This document shows positions 52,226 through 61,150 of a DNA stretch of 64,000 bases, one piece after another (position 1 is the first letter of the stretch; each line of letters starts with the position of its first letter). The stretch is taken from positions 62,001 to 126,000 of the forward strand of contig CAJTIM010000001.1 in the NCBI GenBank assembly GCA_910576325.1, in the 5' to 3' direction. Under the pieces are notes generated by a model. The model was given only the letters and a program-made list of their open reading frames with translations. It did not search any database and was not told the DNA's origin. Origin of the DNA: Clostridia bacterium (lineage in GTDB: Bacteria > Bacillota > Clostridia > Lachnospirales > Lachnospiraceae). The position numbers and the translations under genes were made by a program.

Positions 52226-53186
52226 CAAGGAGAAGCTCCACACTCATGACATCATTGATCCGCCCCGCGGTTACATCCTCTACGGCTTTTGCACAGTCCG
52301 CAAGAGCGGCCGTTAGCTGCTCGTCGGTAAAGTTACGGGCCTGTCCCATGAGACGGCGGATAATAAAGGGGGCGATGCCTGTCTTGGAGGCAATGGAAGG
52401 CTGACCATAGCCCTTGGCCATCAGGCTTCTTACAAGAAGCAGCTGCTGGAACTGACGGCCTAAGAGGGTGAGAATTCCTCTGGGGGATTCCTTCAGAGTC
52501 AGCAAATCGTAATAGAGCTCCAATGCCTGCTTCTGATTTTTTTCGGCAATGGCCCGGAGCATATCAAAGATACGATTGGAGGTCAGTATGGTACAGACGT
52601 CCTCCACATCCTGGGAGGTTATGGATTCTCTTTCATAGGTATAGCAGAGAAGCTTTTCCAGTTCCTTTGAGATGTGCTCCATATCCGTACCGGCCCGTTC
52701 CAAGAAAAGGCTTAGAGCGGATTTTGAGATCTGCTTTCCTTCCCGCTTTACAATGCCGAGAATCCATTTGGTCAGGGTGGCCTCATCCTGGGAGGCGAAT
52801 TCTACCGCGCGCCCTCTGTCCTTGACGGTCTTGAAAAGGCGGTTCCTTTTATCCACGGCCGTTTCCACAAAAATCAAGCAGGTGGTGTCGGGCATGGAGG
52901 GCAGATAATCCGCCAGTCTGTCGCATTTTGTCTTGAAAAATTCGCTGTTTTCCACGAGAATCACACGCCGGGGAGCAAAGAAGGGCAGAGTTTCGGCCAG
53001 ATCGATGATCTCCTCAGGATGAATGCCTTTTCCCTCAAAGCGAGAGAGGTTCATGGTATCCGCCGGGTCAATCAACACATTTGTCAGGCGGTTTCGATAT
53101 TGGCTGCGCAGATAGGATTCCTCGCCGTAGAGAAGATAGGAGGCTTTGAAGGTTCCGTTTTTAATATCCTCCGCAAGCATTTTCAT
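52209..53186 (-). CDS. holA: DNA polymerase III delta subunit
   Basis: A 325-residue clamp-loader subunit. YLLYGEESYLRSQY (about 17-30) is the typical start, LVENSEFFKTKCDRLADYL follows, and AGTDMEHISKELEKLLCYT is the conserved helical lid region. The C-terminal collar domain ends the protein. It opens the sliding clamp. It has no own gene partners, and is convergent with comEC and upstream of rpsT-terminator sequence on the other side. Confidence 0.93.
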   Translation of the reverse strand: MKMLAEDIKNGTFKASYLLYGEESYLRSQYRNRLTNVLIDPADTMNLSRFEGKGIHPEEIIDLAETLPFFAPRRVILVENSEFFKTKCDRLADYLPSMPDTTCLIFVETAVDKRNRLFKTVKDRGRAVEFASQDEATLTKWILGIVKREGKQISKSALSLFLERAGTDMEHISKELEKLLCYTYERESITSQDVEDVCTILTSNRIFDMLRAIAEKNQKQALELYYDLLTLKESPRGILTLLGRQFQQLLLVRSLMAKGYGQPSIASKTGIAPFIIRRLMGQARNFTDEQLTAALADCAKAVEDVTAGRINDVMSVELLLVKYSR

Positions 53187-53253
53187 AATGTCTACCCCAT
53201 TTTCCTCTTTCTGTCCTTATCCGGCATGGGATAGGACGCATTTAAAATCTTAG

Positions 53254-53292
53254 AAAAAAAGGCACCCAACTGACGGTATTGGGCGCCTTTTT
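53254..53292 (-). terminator. Terminator of rpsT
   Basis: On the minus strand, GGCGCCCAA pairs with TTGGGTGCC (53261-53269 with 53279-53287), followed by T7. Confidence 0.9.
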
Positions 53293-53309
53293 ATATCGTA
53301 AATCCAAAA

Positions 53310-53573
53310 TTATGCGATGCTGTTCACAGCCTTGGTTAAACGAGAGATCTTTCTGGAAGTGGTATTCTTGTGATACACTCCCTTTGAAGTCGCCTTGTTC
53401 ATGGTTGCAATTGCAGCTCTGAGATTTGCCTTTGCGGTCTCAATATCCTTTGCGGCAATTGCAGCATCCACCTTCTTAATTGCGGTCTTAACCTCAGATT
53501 TAATTGCCTTATTTCTTGCGGCTCTTGTTTCAGCTACCAGAATTCTCTTTTTTGCAGACTTAATATTAGCCAA
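53310..53573 (-). CDS. rpsT: 30S ribosomal protein S20
   Basis: An 87-residue, lysine- and alanine-rich helical protein that binds 16S rRNA. ANIKSAKKRILVAETRAARN is the classical start. The start codon is TTG at 53573, eight bases after GGAGG; a frame extended to 53588 would run through this site. It is a single gene with a promoter about 130 bases upstream and a strong terminator. Confidence 0.95.
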   Translation of the reverse strand: MANIKSAKKRILVAETRAARNKAIKSEVKTAIKKVDAAIAAKDIETAKANLRAAIATMNKATSKGVYHKNTTSRKISRLTKAVNSIA

Positions 53574-53701
53574 CCCGTACACCTCCAAATTATTTATTTC
53601 ATTTTATCTTTTTAGATTTATCTGTACATGCTCTGTGAAAGCCGGACACGGACGTCTTAACAAAACATGCCATTGTTTGGCTCATCCAAACATACTCATT
53701 T

Positions 53702-53730
53702 ATTTTATGTCAGGAAAGACGTTCTGTCAA
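53702..53730 (-). promoter_or_regulatory. Promoter of rpsT
   Basis: On the minus strand, TTGACA (53725-53730), a 17-base spacer and TAAAAT (53702-53707). The leader of about 120 bases contains a 7-bp hairpin at 53673-53691 that could bind a regulator. Confidence 0.8.
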
Positions 53731-53770
53731 TACATAATTCCGAAAAAATAAGAGAAAATAAAAGAAACGC

Positions 53771-53810
53771 AGCAGTTCGGCCGGTCAGCAGCGGCGCAGG
53801 CCGAGCTGCT
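53771..53810. other. GC-rich hairpin upstream of gpr
   Basis: A 12-bp stem (53771-53782 with 53799-53810, one G-T pair) with a 16-base loop. On the minus strand it is followed by a T-rich tract, so it could act as a terminator against antisense transcription; its role is unclear. Confidence 0.4.
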
Positions 53811-53842
53811 ACAAGAAAACAGCGGAATAGGAGAAAAGGAGA

Positions 53843-54700
53843 GTGGAACGATTTCAGATTCGGACAGATCTGGCGCTGGAGGCCAGGGAGAGTTTCGAGG
53901 AGGACGGTGTGGAGATCCGGGGAGTGGCCATTGAGGAGTCCTACGACGAGGAACGGGACATCCGCGTCACCCGCGTGTGTATTGAGACGGAAAACGGGGC
54001 CAGAGCCATGGGAAAGCCCGTGGGGACTTATCTGACATTGGAGGCTCCCAGACTTTCCGATCCGGATGATGGATATCACAGGGAGGTTTCCAGACAGCTG
54101 GCGGAGGAATTGAAGCAGCTTCTCGGTACGGAGGAGGAAAAGTCCGTGTTGGTGGTAGGTCTGGGAAACCGGGAGGTGACACCGGATGCATTGGGACCGG
54201 AGGCGGTGAACAATCTGATGATTACCCGTCATGTGGTGCGGGAATACGGAAAAGCGGCTTTGGGAAAGGAAAAGGTACATTTAGTAAGCGGAATAGTGCC
54301 CGGCGTAATGGCCCAGACCGGAATGGAAACCTTTGAGATTATCAAAGGAATCATTGATGAAACGAAGCCGGATGTGGTGGTGGCTATTGATGCTCTGGCG
54401 GCCAGAAGCACCAAGCGTCTCAATCGGACCATCCAGCTTTCGGATGCGGGAATTCATCCGGGCTCCGGTGTGGGAAATCACCGAAACAGCCTTACCAGGG
54501 AGAGCCTGGGGATTCCCATTGTGGCAATCGGCGTGCCTACGGTGGTAGATGCCGCAACAATCATTTATGATGCAACCGGGGATCGGAATGCAATTTCACC
54601 GGGGCTCAACGGCATGTTTGTGACGCCGAAGGACATTGATGAGACCATCAAGCGGTTAAGCTTTACCATTTCCGAGGCTTTGAACATTGCTTTGGCATAA
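53843..54700 (+). CDS. gpr: GPR endopeptidase (germination protease)
   Basis: A 285-residue spore protease (family A25) that degrades small acid-soluble proteins on germination. RTDLALEARE near the start matches the self-processing propeptide region. GLGNREVTPDALGPEAVNNL, then VAIDALAARSTKRLNRTIQLSDAGIHPGSG-type motifs (from about 175) are the family core. The start is GTG after AAAAGGAGA. It marks the organism as a spore former. It is followed 47 bases later by spoIIP. Confidence 0.95.
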   Translation: MERFQIRTDLALEARESFEEDGVEIRGVAIEESYDEERDIRVTRVCIETENGARAMGKPVGTYLTLEAPRLSDPDDGYHREVSRQLAEELKQLLGTEEEKSVLVVGLGNREVTPDALGPEAVNNLMITRHVVREYGKAALGKEKVHLVSGIVPGVMAQTGMETFEIIKGIIDETKPDVVVAIDALAARSTKRLNRTIQLSDAGIHPGSGVGNHRNSLTRESLGIPIVAIGVPTVVDAATIIYDATGDRNAISPGLNGMFVTPKDIDETIKRLSFTISEALNIALA

Positions 54701-54747
54701 GGCCGTCTTCTTTTGAATATATTGAAGGGAGTATGGAGTGATTGGAA

Positions 54748-56025
54748 ATGAGCCGTCTGCATAAGGTAATGAATACAATTGTATGGGTGATCATCGGAGT
54801 GTTGGGAATCTATATTCTCGGATATGGAATGAAGGGGCAGTCTTTTGCAAAGGCTGCCTACGCTTGTGTGAAGGCTTTGACAAACAGTGAGGGAAGCATT
54901 AGGAAGGCGGCGGAGAAATCCCTTTATCCGGGGCTTGCCTTTATGGCCGGAGATCGGGAGCCCTCCTACAGCTTTGAGGAATTTTTGATCCGGCAGGCGG
55001 CCGGCCTTTTTCCCCTTTACTCCTATCTGGATGAAAAAGAACTCTACGAGACAGAGATTGAAAGCCAGGCTGCCTATGACATATTGATAGAAGGCGGAGC
55101 TCACGATGAAAATGAGATTGACGAGCGCACGGGAGAGGCCTTTGACATTGCGGAGAAGATGGAGGAGGAAAATCTTCAGGCGGCCCAGGAGAAGGAGCAG
55201 GAAGCTTATGCACAGCAGAGCGGGGAGCTCTTGGGCACACAGTATACCATGGAGCAGCTGGCGGATTTTGATTTTCTGAAAAATAACTTTTACATTGTGG
55301 AGAATAACACGGATATCAGCGGAGATGTCCTCAATGCAGAGACGCTTCTAAGCAAGGATATGCGGATACAGGGGGATGGATCGGAACCTCAGATATTGAT
55401 TTACCATACACATTCTCAGGAAGGCTTTGCGGATTCCGTGGCAGGGGATAACAGCACCACCATTGTCGGGGTGGGGGAGTATCTGACAGAGCTTCTGCGG
55501 GACGTATATGGTTATAACGTCATACATAATACAAATGTCTATGATTTTATTGACGGAAAGCTGGACCGCAACCGGGCCTATGCCCTGGCCGAGGAGGAGG
55601 TGCAGCAGATTCTGGCGGAAAATCCCTCCATTGAGGTAATCATTGATCTCCACCGGGACGGTGTGAAGGAGGAAACTCACCTGGTAACAGAGGTAAACGG
55701 GAAGCCTACCGCCCAGTTTATGTTTTTTAACGGCTTAAGCTACAGCAAACGAAACGGTGTAATTGATTACCTGCCCAATCCTTATATTGAGGATAATCTG
55801 GCACTGTCTTTGCAGCTTAAGCTGGCAAGCGAAATCTATTATCCGGGACTCAGCCGAAGAATTTATCTGAAGAGCCTCCGGTACAATCTGCATCTTCGGC
55901 CCAAGAGCCTGCTGGTGGAGGCGGGGGCGCAGACGAATACTTTGGAGGAGATGATGAACGCAATGGAACCGCTTGCGTTTGTGCTTCACGAAGTATTGGG
56001 AGGCGGAGAGATAATAGAAGAGTAG
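54748..56025 (+). CDS. spoIIP: Stage II sporulation protein P
   Basis: A 425-residue protein with one N-terminal membrane helix (about 12-30) and an extracytoplasmic amidase/endopeptidase domain in the second half: ILIYHTHSQEGF, then IDLHRDGV and SLLVEAGAQTNTLEE. With SpoIID and SpoIIM it thins peptidoglycan during engulfment. ATG 54748 is preferred, nine bases after GGAG; TTG 54742 also lies in frame. Together with gpr it forms the usual clostridial pair. Confidence 0.93.
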   Translation: MSRLHKVMNTIVWVIIGVLGIYILGYGMKGQSFAKAAYACVKALTNSEGSIRKAAEKSLYPGLAFMAGDREPSYSFEEFLIRQAAGLFPLYSYLDEKELYETEIESQAAYDILIEGGAHDENEIDERTGEAFDIAEKMEEENLQAAQEKEQEAYAQQSGELLGTQYTMEQLADFDFLKNNFYIVENNTDISGDVLNAETLLSKDMRIQGDGSEPQILIYHTHSQEGFADSVAGDNSTTIVGVGEYLTELLRDVYGYNVIHNTNVYDFIDGKLDRNRAYALAEEEVQQILAENPSIEVIIDLHRDGVKEETHLVTEVNGKPTAQFMFFNGLSYSKRNGVIDYLPNPYIEDNLALSLQLKLASEIYYPGLSRRIYLKSLRYNLHLRPKSLLVEAGAQTNTLEEMMNAMEPLAFVLHEVLGGGEIIEE

Positions 56026-56043
56026 AGTAGTTACCGAAAGAAT

Positions 56044-56072
56044 TTTACATTTCTTCCTGTTTATGCTATACT
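56044..56072 (+). promoter_or_regulatory. Promoter of lepA
   Basis: TTTACA (56044-56049), a 17-base spacer and TATACT (56067-56072), about 110 bases before the lepA start. A small bulged hairpin lies in the leader near 56081-56109. Confidence 0.7.
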
Positions 56073-56180
56073 ACCCTCGATTGACAAGGAACACAGAGAA
56101 TCCTGTCAGCCGGGGGTGGTTTTTATTGGGAAATACCTTGCGGCGGGATTCTTTTTAGTAAAAATACGGAGGAATATTCG

Positions 56181-57995
56181 ATGGCATCTATGGACCAGAG
56201 TAAAATAAGAAATTTCTGCATTATCGCCCACATTGATCACGGCAAGTCCACCCTGGCGGACCGGATCATTGAGATGACGGGGCTTCTGACCAGCCGGGAA
56301 ATGCAGGCCCAGGTGTTGGACAATATGGATTTGGAGCGCGAGCGGGGCATTACGATTAAGGCCCAGACCGTGCGCACGGTATATAAGGCAAAAAACGGCG
56401 AGGAGTATATTTTCAACCTGATTGACACGCCGGGACATGTGGACTTTAACTATGAGGTATCCCGAAGCCTGGCGGCCTGTGACGGGGCGATTCTTGTGGT
56501 AGACGCGGCCCAGGGGATTGAGGCCCAGACCTTGGCAAATGTATATTTGGCCCTGGATCACGATCTGGACGTGCTGCCGGTGATCAACAAAATTGATCTG
56601 CCCAGTGCGGAGCCTCAGCGGGTGATTGATGAGATTGAGGATGTAATTGGAATTGAGGCACAGGATTCACCGCAGATTTCCGCCAAGACGGGACAAAATG
56701 TGGGTGATGTATTAGAGGCGATTGTGGAGCGGATTCCGGCGCCTGCAGGAGACGCCCAGGCGCCTCTTAAGGCGCTGATCTTTGATTCCGTGTATGATTC
56801 CTATAAGGGTGTGATTGTATTCTGCCGTATCAAAGAGGGCACCGTAAAGAGGGGAACGCCCATCCGCATGATGGCTACGGGAGCAGAGGCCGATGTGGTG
56901 GAGGCAGGCTACTTCGGCGCCGGACAGTTTATTCCCTGCGAAGAGCTTTCCGCAGGCATGGTAGGCTATCTGACGGCAAGTATTAAAAATGTCAAGGATA
57001 CCCGTGTGGGTGATACCATAACAAGCCGGGACAATCCCTGTGCGGAGCCGCTGCCCGGTTATAAAAAGGTTCTTCCTATGGTGTATTGCGGCATGTACCC
57101 GGCGGACGGAGCCAAGTATCCGGATCTCCGCGATGCGCTGGAAAAGCTGCAGCTCAATGACGCTTCTCTCCAGTTTGAGCCGGAGACCTCCATTGCATTG
57201 GGCTTTGGTTTCCGCTGCGGCTTCCTGGGACTTCTTCATCTTGAGATTATTCAGGAGCGCTTGGAGCGGGAGTACGGTCTTGATCTGGTGACCACGGCTC
57301 CCGGCGTTATTTACAAGGTTCACCGGACAAACGGCGAGGTAATTGAGCTGACCAATCCATCCAATCTGCCGGACCCGGCGGAGATAGAATATATGGAGGA
57401 GCCTATGGTCAGCGCGGAGATTATGGTGACTACGGAGTTTATCGGTTCCATAATGGAGCTGTGTCAGGAGCGCAGGGGCATTTATCTTGGCATGGAATAT
57501 ATGGAGGAAACACGTGCGCTTTTGAAGTACGACCTTCCCTTAAACGAGATTATCTATGATTTCTTTGACGCGTTGAAATCACGTTCCAGGGGCTATGCCT
57601 CCTTTGATTATGATATGAAGGGCTACGTGCAGGCAGAGCTTGTGAAGCTTGATATTCTCATTAATAAGGAAGAGGTGGACGCTCTGTCCTTTATTGTTCA
57701 CAGCAGCACGGCCTACGAGCGCGGCCGGAAAATGTGTGAGAAGCTAAAAGAAGAGATCCCGAGGCATCTCTTTGAGATTCCCATTCAGGCGGCGGTCGGA
57801 AGCAAGATTATTGCCCGGGAGACGGTAAAGGCCATGCGCAAGGATGTGCTGGCAAAGTGCTATGGCGGCGATATCACCCGGAAGAAGAAGCTTCTGGAAA
57901 AGCAGAAGGAAGGAAAGAAGCGGATGCGCCAGATTGGAAATGTGGAGATTCCGCAGAAAGCCTTTATGAGTGTGCTGAAGCTGGACGACAGGTAG
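56181..57995 (+). CDS. lepA: Elongation factor 4 (LepA)
   Basis: A 604-residue translational GTPase that acts on stalled or mis-translocated ribosomes. G1 is AHIDHGKST, followed by the G2 region [11 protein letters not shown]3 DTPGHVDF, and G4 NKIDLPSA. The LepA-specific C-terminal domain ends with [19 protein letters not shown], which enters the ribosome. Length and motifs are normal. It is followed 16 bases later by hemW, the usual order in Firmicutes. Confidence 0.98.
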   Translation: MASMDQSKIRNFCIIAHIDHGKSTLADRIIEMTGLLTSREMQAQVLDNMDLERERGITIKAQTVRTVYKAKNGEEYIFNLIDTPGHVDFNYEVSRSLAACDGAILVVDAAQGIEAQTLANVYLALDHDLDVLPVINKIDLPSAEPQRVIDEIEDVIGIEAQDSPQISAKTGQNVGDVLEAIVERIPAPAGDAQAPLKALIFDSVYDSYKGVIVFCRIKEGTVKRGTPIRMMATGAEADVVEAGYFGAGQFIPCEELSAGMVGYLTASIKNVKDTRVGDTITSRDNPCAEPLPGYKKVLPMVYCGMYPADGAKYPDLRDALEKLQLNDASLQFEPETSIALGFGFRCGFLGLLHLEIIQERLEREYGLDLVTTAPGVIYKVHRTNGEVIELTNPSNLPDPAEIEYMEEPMVSAEIMVTTEFIGSIMELCQERRGIYLGMEYMEETRALLKYDLPLNEIIYDFFDALKSRSRGYASFDYDMKGYVQAELVKLDILINKEEVDALSFIVHSSTAYERGRKMCEKLKEEIPRHLFEIPIQAAVGSKIIARETVKAMRKDVLAKCYGGDITRKKKLLEKQKEGKKRMRQIGNVEIPQKAFMSVLKLDDR

Positions 57996-58011
57996 TTGGA
58001 AACGGTAGGAT

Positions 58012-59151
58012 ATGTGTGAAAACGGAAAAAAACAATCGGAACTGGAGCTGTATCTTCATATCCCGTTTTGTGTAAAGAAATGCGCTTATTGTGATTTTCT
58101 GTCCGTACCGGCGGATAAAGCAGTTCAGCTTTGCTATGTGGAAGCATTAAAAGGAGAAATTTATCAGCAAAAGACCCTTGGATTGAATCGAAGGGTTACT
58201 TCCATTTTCGTCGGAGGCGGTACGCCCTCTATCCTGGATGGGGGGCAGATGGCGCAGCTTCTTGAGGCTGTGCATGACAGCTTTCACGTCGAAACAGATG
58301 CCGAGATCACGGTGGAGTGCAATCCGGGCACATTGACGGCGGACAAGCTTTCCTGTTACCGTCAGCAAGGCGTAAACCGACTGAGTATAGGGCTTCAGTC
58401 AGCGGATAACGAGGAGCTTCGCCTCCTTGGAAGGATTCATACGTATGAGGAGTTTTTGCAGAGCTATATGCTGGCCCGTGAAATGGGATTTGAAAATATC
58501 AATGTGGATTTGATGTCAGCCCTTCCGGGGCAGACGAAAGAAAGCTGGCAGCAGACCTTAAGAGAAGTACTGAGTCTCAAACCGGAGCATATATCAGCTT
58601 ACAGCTTAATCATAGAAGAGGGAACGCCCTTTTATCACCGTTTCGGACCGGGAGCCGGGGAGGAACGCCTTTTGCCGGATGAGGACACGGAACGGCAGAT
58701 GTATTACGACACCAAGGATATACTTAAGGCAGAGGGCTATGAGCGGTATGAGATATCCAATTATGCCAGACAGGGTTTTGCCTGCCGGCACAATCTCGGC
58801 TATTGGGAGAGAAGGGAATACTTAGGCTTGGGACTGGGAGCATCCTCTCTGACAGAAGGAGTGCGTTACCGCAATCACAAGAAGCTGTCCGCGTATCTGG
58901 CCGGTGATTATGGGCATGAGGATAAACACAGGCTTACCAGGCAGGAGGAGTTGGAGGAGACCATGTTTCTGGGCCTTCGGAAAACGGAAGGAGTTCTGCT
59001 GACGGAGGAGCTTTTAAAGGTCTATAAAGGCGTGTTTGAGAGATTGGAGCAGCAGGAACTATTGATTCGGGAAAATGGAAGGGTACGATTGACAGAGCTT
59101 GGGATTGATGTGAGTAATTATGCGTTGGCAGAGTTTTTACAGGAGGATTAG
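58012..59151 (+). CDS. hemW: HemW-like radical SAM protein
   Basis: A 379-residue radical SAM protein. The iron-sulfur cysteines are Cys20, Cys24 and Cys27 (CVKKCAYC), followed by GGGTPS and the HemW-type C-terminal domain. HemW is a heme chaperone that inserts heme into proteins, and not a coproporphyrinogen dehydrogenase; it keeps the downstream lepA position. The start ATG at 58012 has only a weak TAGGA site. Confidence 0.92.
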   Translation: MCENGKKQSELELYLHIPFCVKKCAYCDFLSVPADKAVQLCYVEALKGEIYQQKTLGLNRRVTSIFVGGGTPSILDGGQMAQLLEAVHDSFHVETDAEITVECNPGTLTADKLSCYRQQGVNRLSIGLQSADNEELRLLGRIHTYEEFLQSYMLAREMGFENINVDLMSALPGQTKESWQQTLREVLSLKPEHISAYSLIIEEGTPFYHRFGPGAGEERLLPDEDTERQMYYDTKDILKAEGYERYEISNYARQGFACRHNLGYWERREYLGLGLGASSLTEGVRYRNHKKLSAYLAGDYGHEDKHRLTRQEELEETMFLGLRKTEGVLLTEELLKVYKGVFERLEQQELLIRENGRVRLTELGIDVSNYALAEFLQED

Positions 59152-59154
59152 AAC

Positions 59155-59868
59155 ATGATTAAGGAAGTAATTTTTGATATTGACAACACCCTTTACAGCT
59201 ATGACAAGGGTCACGGCGAGGGGATGAAGCAGCTCTATGGCTATATGAAGGAGCAGTTCGGCATAGAGCAGGAGGAATTTCAGAGCATGGTACGTATCAG
59301 CAACCAGGAGATAACGGACCGCTTGGGAAAGGATAACGCAGCTATCCACAGCCGCAGCATCCGCTTTCAGAATCTTCTGGAGAAATGGGGAAAGCCCCTG
59401 TTTCCTCATGTTCAGGCTATGTATCATGTCTACTGGGATACGCTTCTGAAGGTAAGCGGGCCGGAGCCGGGAGCTGTCGCCTGTATGCAGGAATTAAAGT
59501 CTATGGGCATCCGCATCGGAATCGGAACGGATATGACGGCCATGATGCAGTATGAAAAGCTGTCGGCCTTTGGCTTTGCTCCGTATATCAGCCACATAGT
59601 AACCAGCCAGGAGGCGGGAGTGGAAAAACCGCACCCGGAATTTATGAAGCTGTGCATCAAAAAAGCGGAGGCCCGGCCGGAGGAGTGCGTTTTTGTGGGA
59701 GACAATTTGAAGAAGGATGCCTGCGGCGCGTCCGCCTGCGGTATGCACGGCGTCTGGTACAATCCAAAAGGAAATAAGCTTCCTGAGGATTCGGAGCAAT
59801 TGAAAGGAACATTCAGGGAAATACGTCATTTTGATGAACTGGTGCCGTATATTAAGACATTGGAATAG
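59155..59868 (+). CDS. HAD-family hydrolase (YjjG-like phosphatase)
   Basis: A 237-residue HAD superfamily phosphatase. Motif I is FDIDNTLYSYD (about 6-16), motif II is IGTDMT, the Lys of motif III is in GVEKPHPEF, and motif IV is FVGDNLKKD. The cap is helical (type C1). Such enzymes hydrolyse nucleotide or sugar phosphates. It begins three bases after hemW and is probably cotranscribed with lepA-hemW. Confidence 0.85.
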   Translation: MIKEVIFDIDNTLYSYDKGHGEGMKQLYGYMKEQFGIEQEEFQSMVRISNQEITDRLGKDNAAIHSRSIRFQNLLEKWGKPLFPHVQAMYHVYWDTLLKVSGPEPGAVACMQELKSMGIRIGIGTDMTAMMQYEKLSAFGFAPYISHIVTSQEAGVEKPHPEFMKLCIKKAEARPEECVFVGDNLKKDACGASACGMHGVWYNPKGNKLPEDSEQLKGTFREIRHFDELVPYIKTLE

Positions 59869-59873
59869 TATTT

Positions 59874-59905
59874 GGCTTTTAATCAAACTTTAAAGCCTAT
59901 TTTTG
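59874..59905 (+). terminator. Weak terminator after the HAD gene
   Basis: GGCTTT (59874-59879) pairs with AAAGCC (59892-59897), followed by TATTTTT. Confidence 0.5.
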
Positions 59906-59942
59906 GAAGTAAAAGTGCGGAGCGGTAAGGTATGATATTTGA

Positions 59943-59967
59943 TTACTGGTCACGAAGTGAACAGTAA
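59943..59967. repeat. Short palindromic element
   Basis: TTACTG, TCAC, a 3-base loop, GTGA and CAGTAA form a small imperfect palindrome between the HAD and AAA genes. Similar palindromes are, as I recall, dispersed in Lachnospiraceae; copy number here could not be checked. Confidence 0.4.
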
Positions 59968-60005
59968 CGATATTTGGATAAATGAAAGCAGAGGAAGAGA
60001 ATCTT

Positions 60006-60920
60006 ATGAAGGAATTGCAGTTTTTAGAAGAACAACACGTGTCTCCGGGCCTTATCCGTGAGGTGGAGAGGTTTCGTGAGGCCCATCAGGTATCGGAGGA
60101 AGTAAAAAACCGTATTGTCATGCCGCCGATTCCGTTTTACGGGAAGGAAATACTGGAGATGGCCATAGCAGCGCTGCTCCAGGGAGAAAATGTCCTGCTG
60201 AGCGGCTCCAAGGCTACGGGAAAGAATATTCTGGCAGAAAATCTGGCCTGGATTTTCCGCCGTCCCTCCTACAATATTTCGTTTAATGTGAATACGGACA
60301 GCAGTTCTCTTATCGGAACGGACACCTTTGCGGATAATGAGGTGCGTCTGCGTAAGGGTCCTGTGTATCAGTGTGCCGTCAACGGCGGCTTCGGTATCTT
60401 TGACGAGATTAATATGGCCAAAAATGACGCCGTGTCTGTGCTGCATGCCACTTTGGACTACCGCCGGATCATCGATGTGCCGGGATACGACAAGATTGAG
60501 CTTCATCCGGCCACACGGTTTATCGGAACTATGAATTACGGCTATGCAGGAACAAAGGAGCTTAATGAGGCGCTTGTTTCCCGTTTCCTGGTGATTGATA
60601 TGCCGCCTCTTACGGAGGAAACCTTACTGCTGATTCTCAAGAAGAATTTTCCCGATGCAAAGGAGGAGGGCTTAAAGCATTTTGCCGGCCTGTTTCTGGA
60701 TCTGCAGCTTAAGGCGCAGAACAGTGAGATTTCCACGAAGCCTATGGATCTGCGGGGCATGATTGGGGCGCTGAAAACCATACAAATTGGGATTTCACCC
60801 CGGAAGGCCGTTACTATGGGGATTACGAATAAGAGCTTTGATATTTTTGAGAAAGAGATTATCGGAGATATCGTAATGACTCGGATTCCGGAGGAGTGGA
60901 CCGGGGATGAAGTGTTCTAG
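60006..60920 (+). CDS. MoxR-like AAA ATPase with variant P-loop
   Basis: A 304-residue AAA+ ATPase of the MoxR/NorQ type. The Walker A loop is GSKATGKN (67-74), with Asn where Ser or Thr normally binds Mg; Walker B is GIFDEIN (130-136), and the sensor GTMNYGYAG follows, with an arginine-finger region near SRFLVID. The start at 60006 follows GAGGAAG; ATG 59982 is possible. It pairs with the VWA protein downstream; such pairs act as metal-centre or complex-assembly chaperones. Target unknown. Confidence 0.85.
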   Translation: MKELQFLEEQHVSPGLIREVERFREAHQVSEEVKNRIVMPPIPFYGKEILEMAIAALLQGENVLLSGSKATGKNILAENLAWIFRRPSYNISFNVNTDSSSLIGTDTFADNEVRLRKGPVYQCAVNGGFGIFDEINMAKNDAVSVLHATLDYRRIIDVPGYDKIELHPATRFIGTMNYGYAGTKELNEALVSRFLVIDMPPLTEETLLLILKKNFPDAKEEGLKHFAGLFLDLQLKAQNSEISTKPMDLRGMIGALKTIQIGISPRKAVTMGITNKSFDIFEKEIIGDIVMTRIPEEWTGDEVF

Positions 60921-61017
60921 CAGACCGTATCGGAGATTCCCGGGCACATTGCGGATAGAAGAGAAATAGTCCGGCTAAGAAATGTCAAGTGTTTATAAGA
61001 AATACTCTTGGCTGTCC

Positions 61018-61137
61018 GGTAAAGTCGCAAAGGCGCACGAGAGGAACTTTCATGAGTGCCCTTTCGAATGAAAGTTTCTCTCATCACAGGTGTGCCGAAG
61101 CGACTTTACCCTTTAGTGCTGTCGCGCAGCGACTTTA
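61018..61137 (+). ncRNA. Long structured leader-like hairpin upstream of the VWA gene
   Basis: Three nested stems make one long hairpin: 11 bp (61018-61028 with 61100-61110), 7 bp (61032-61038 with 61090-61096) and 15 bp (61039-61053 with 61068-61082), with a 14-base loop. The base GCGACTTTA recurs at 61129-61137, where it can pair with the same left arm (61020-61028), giving two exclusive folds. A small GTCGC/GCGAC hairpin lies at 61121-61133. It ends 13 bases before the VWA start. It may be a regulatory RNA or a mobile palindrome; no match to a known class. Confidence 0.5.
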
Positions 61138-61150
61138 ATAGGAGAAGCAT

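Noticed and set aside
60006..60920. Frameshift or pseudogene status because of the odd P-loop
   Set aside because: The frame is intact over the full length with proper Walker B, sensor and C-terminal lid.
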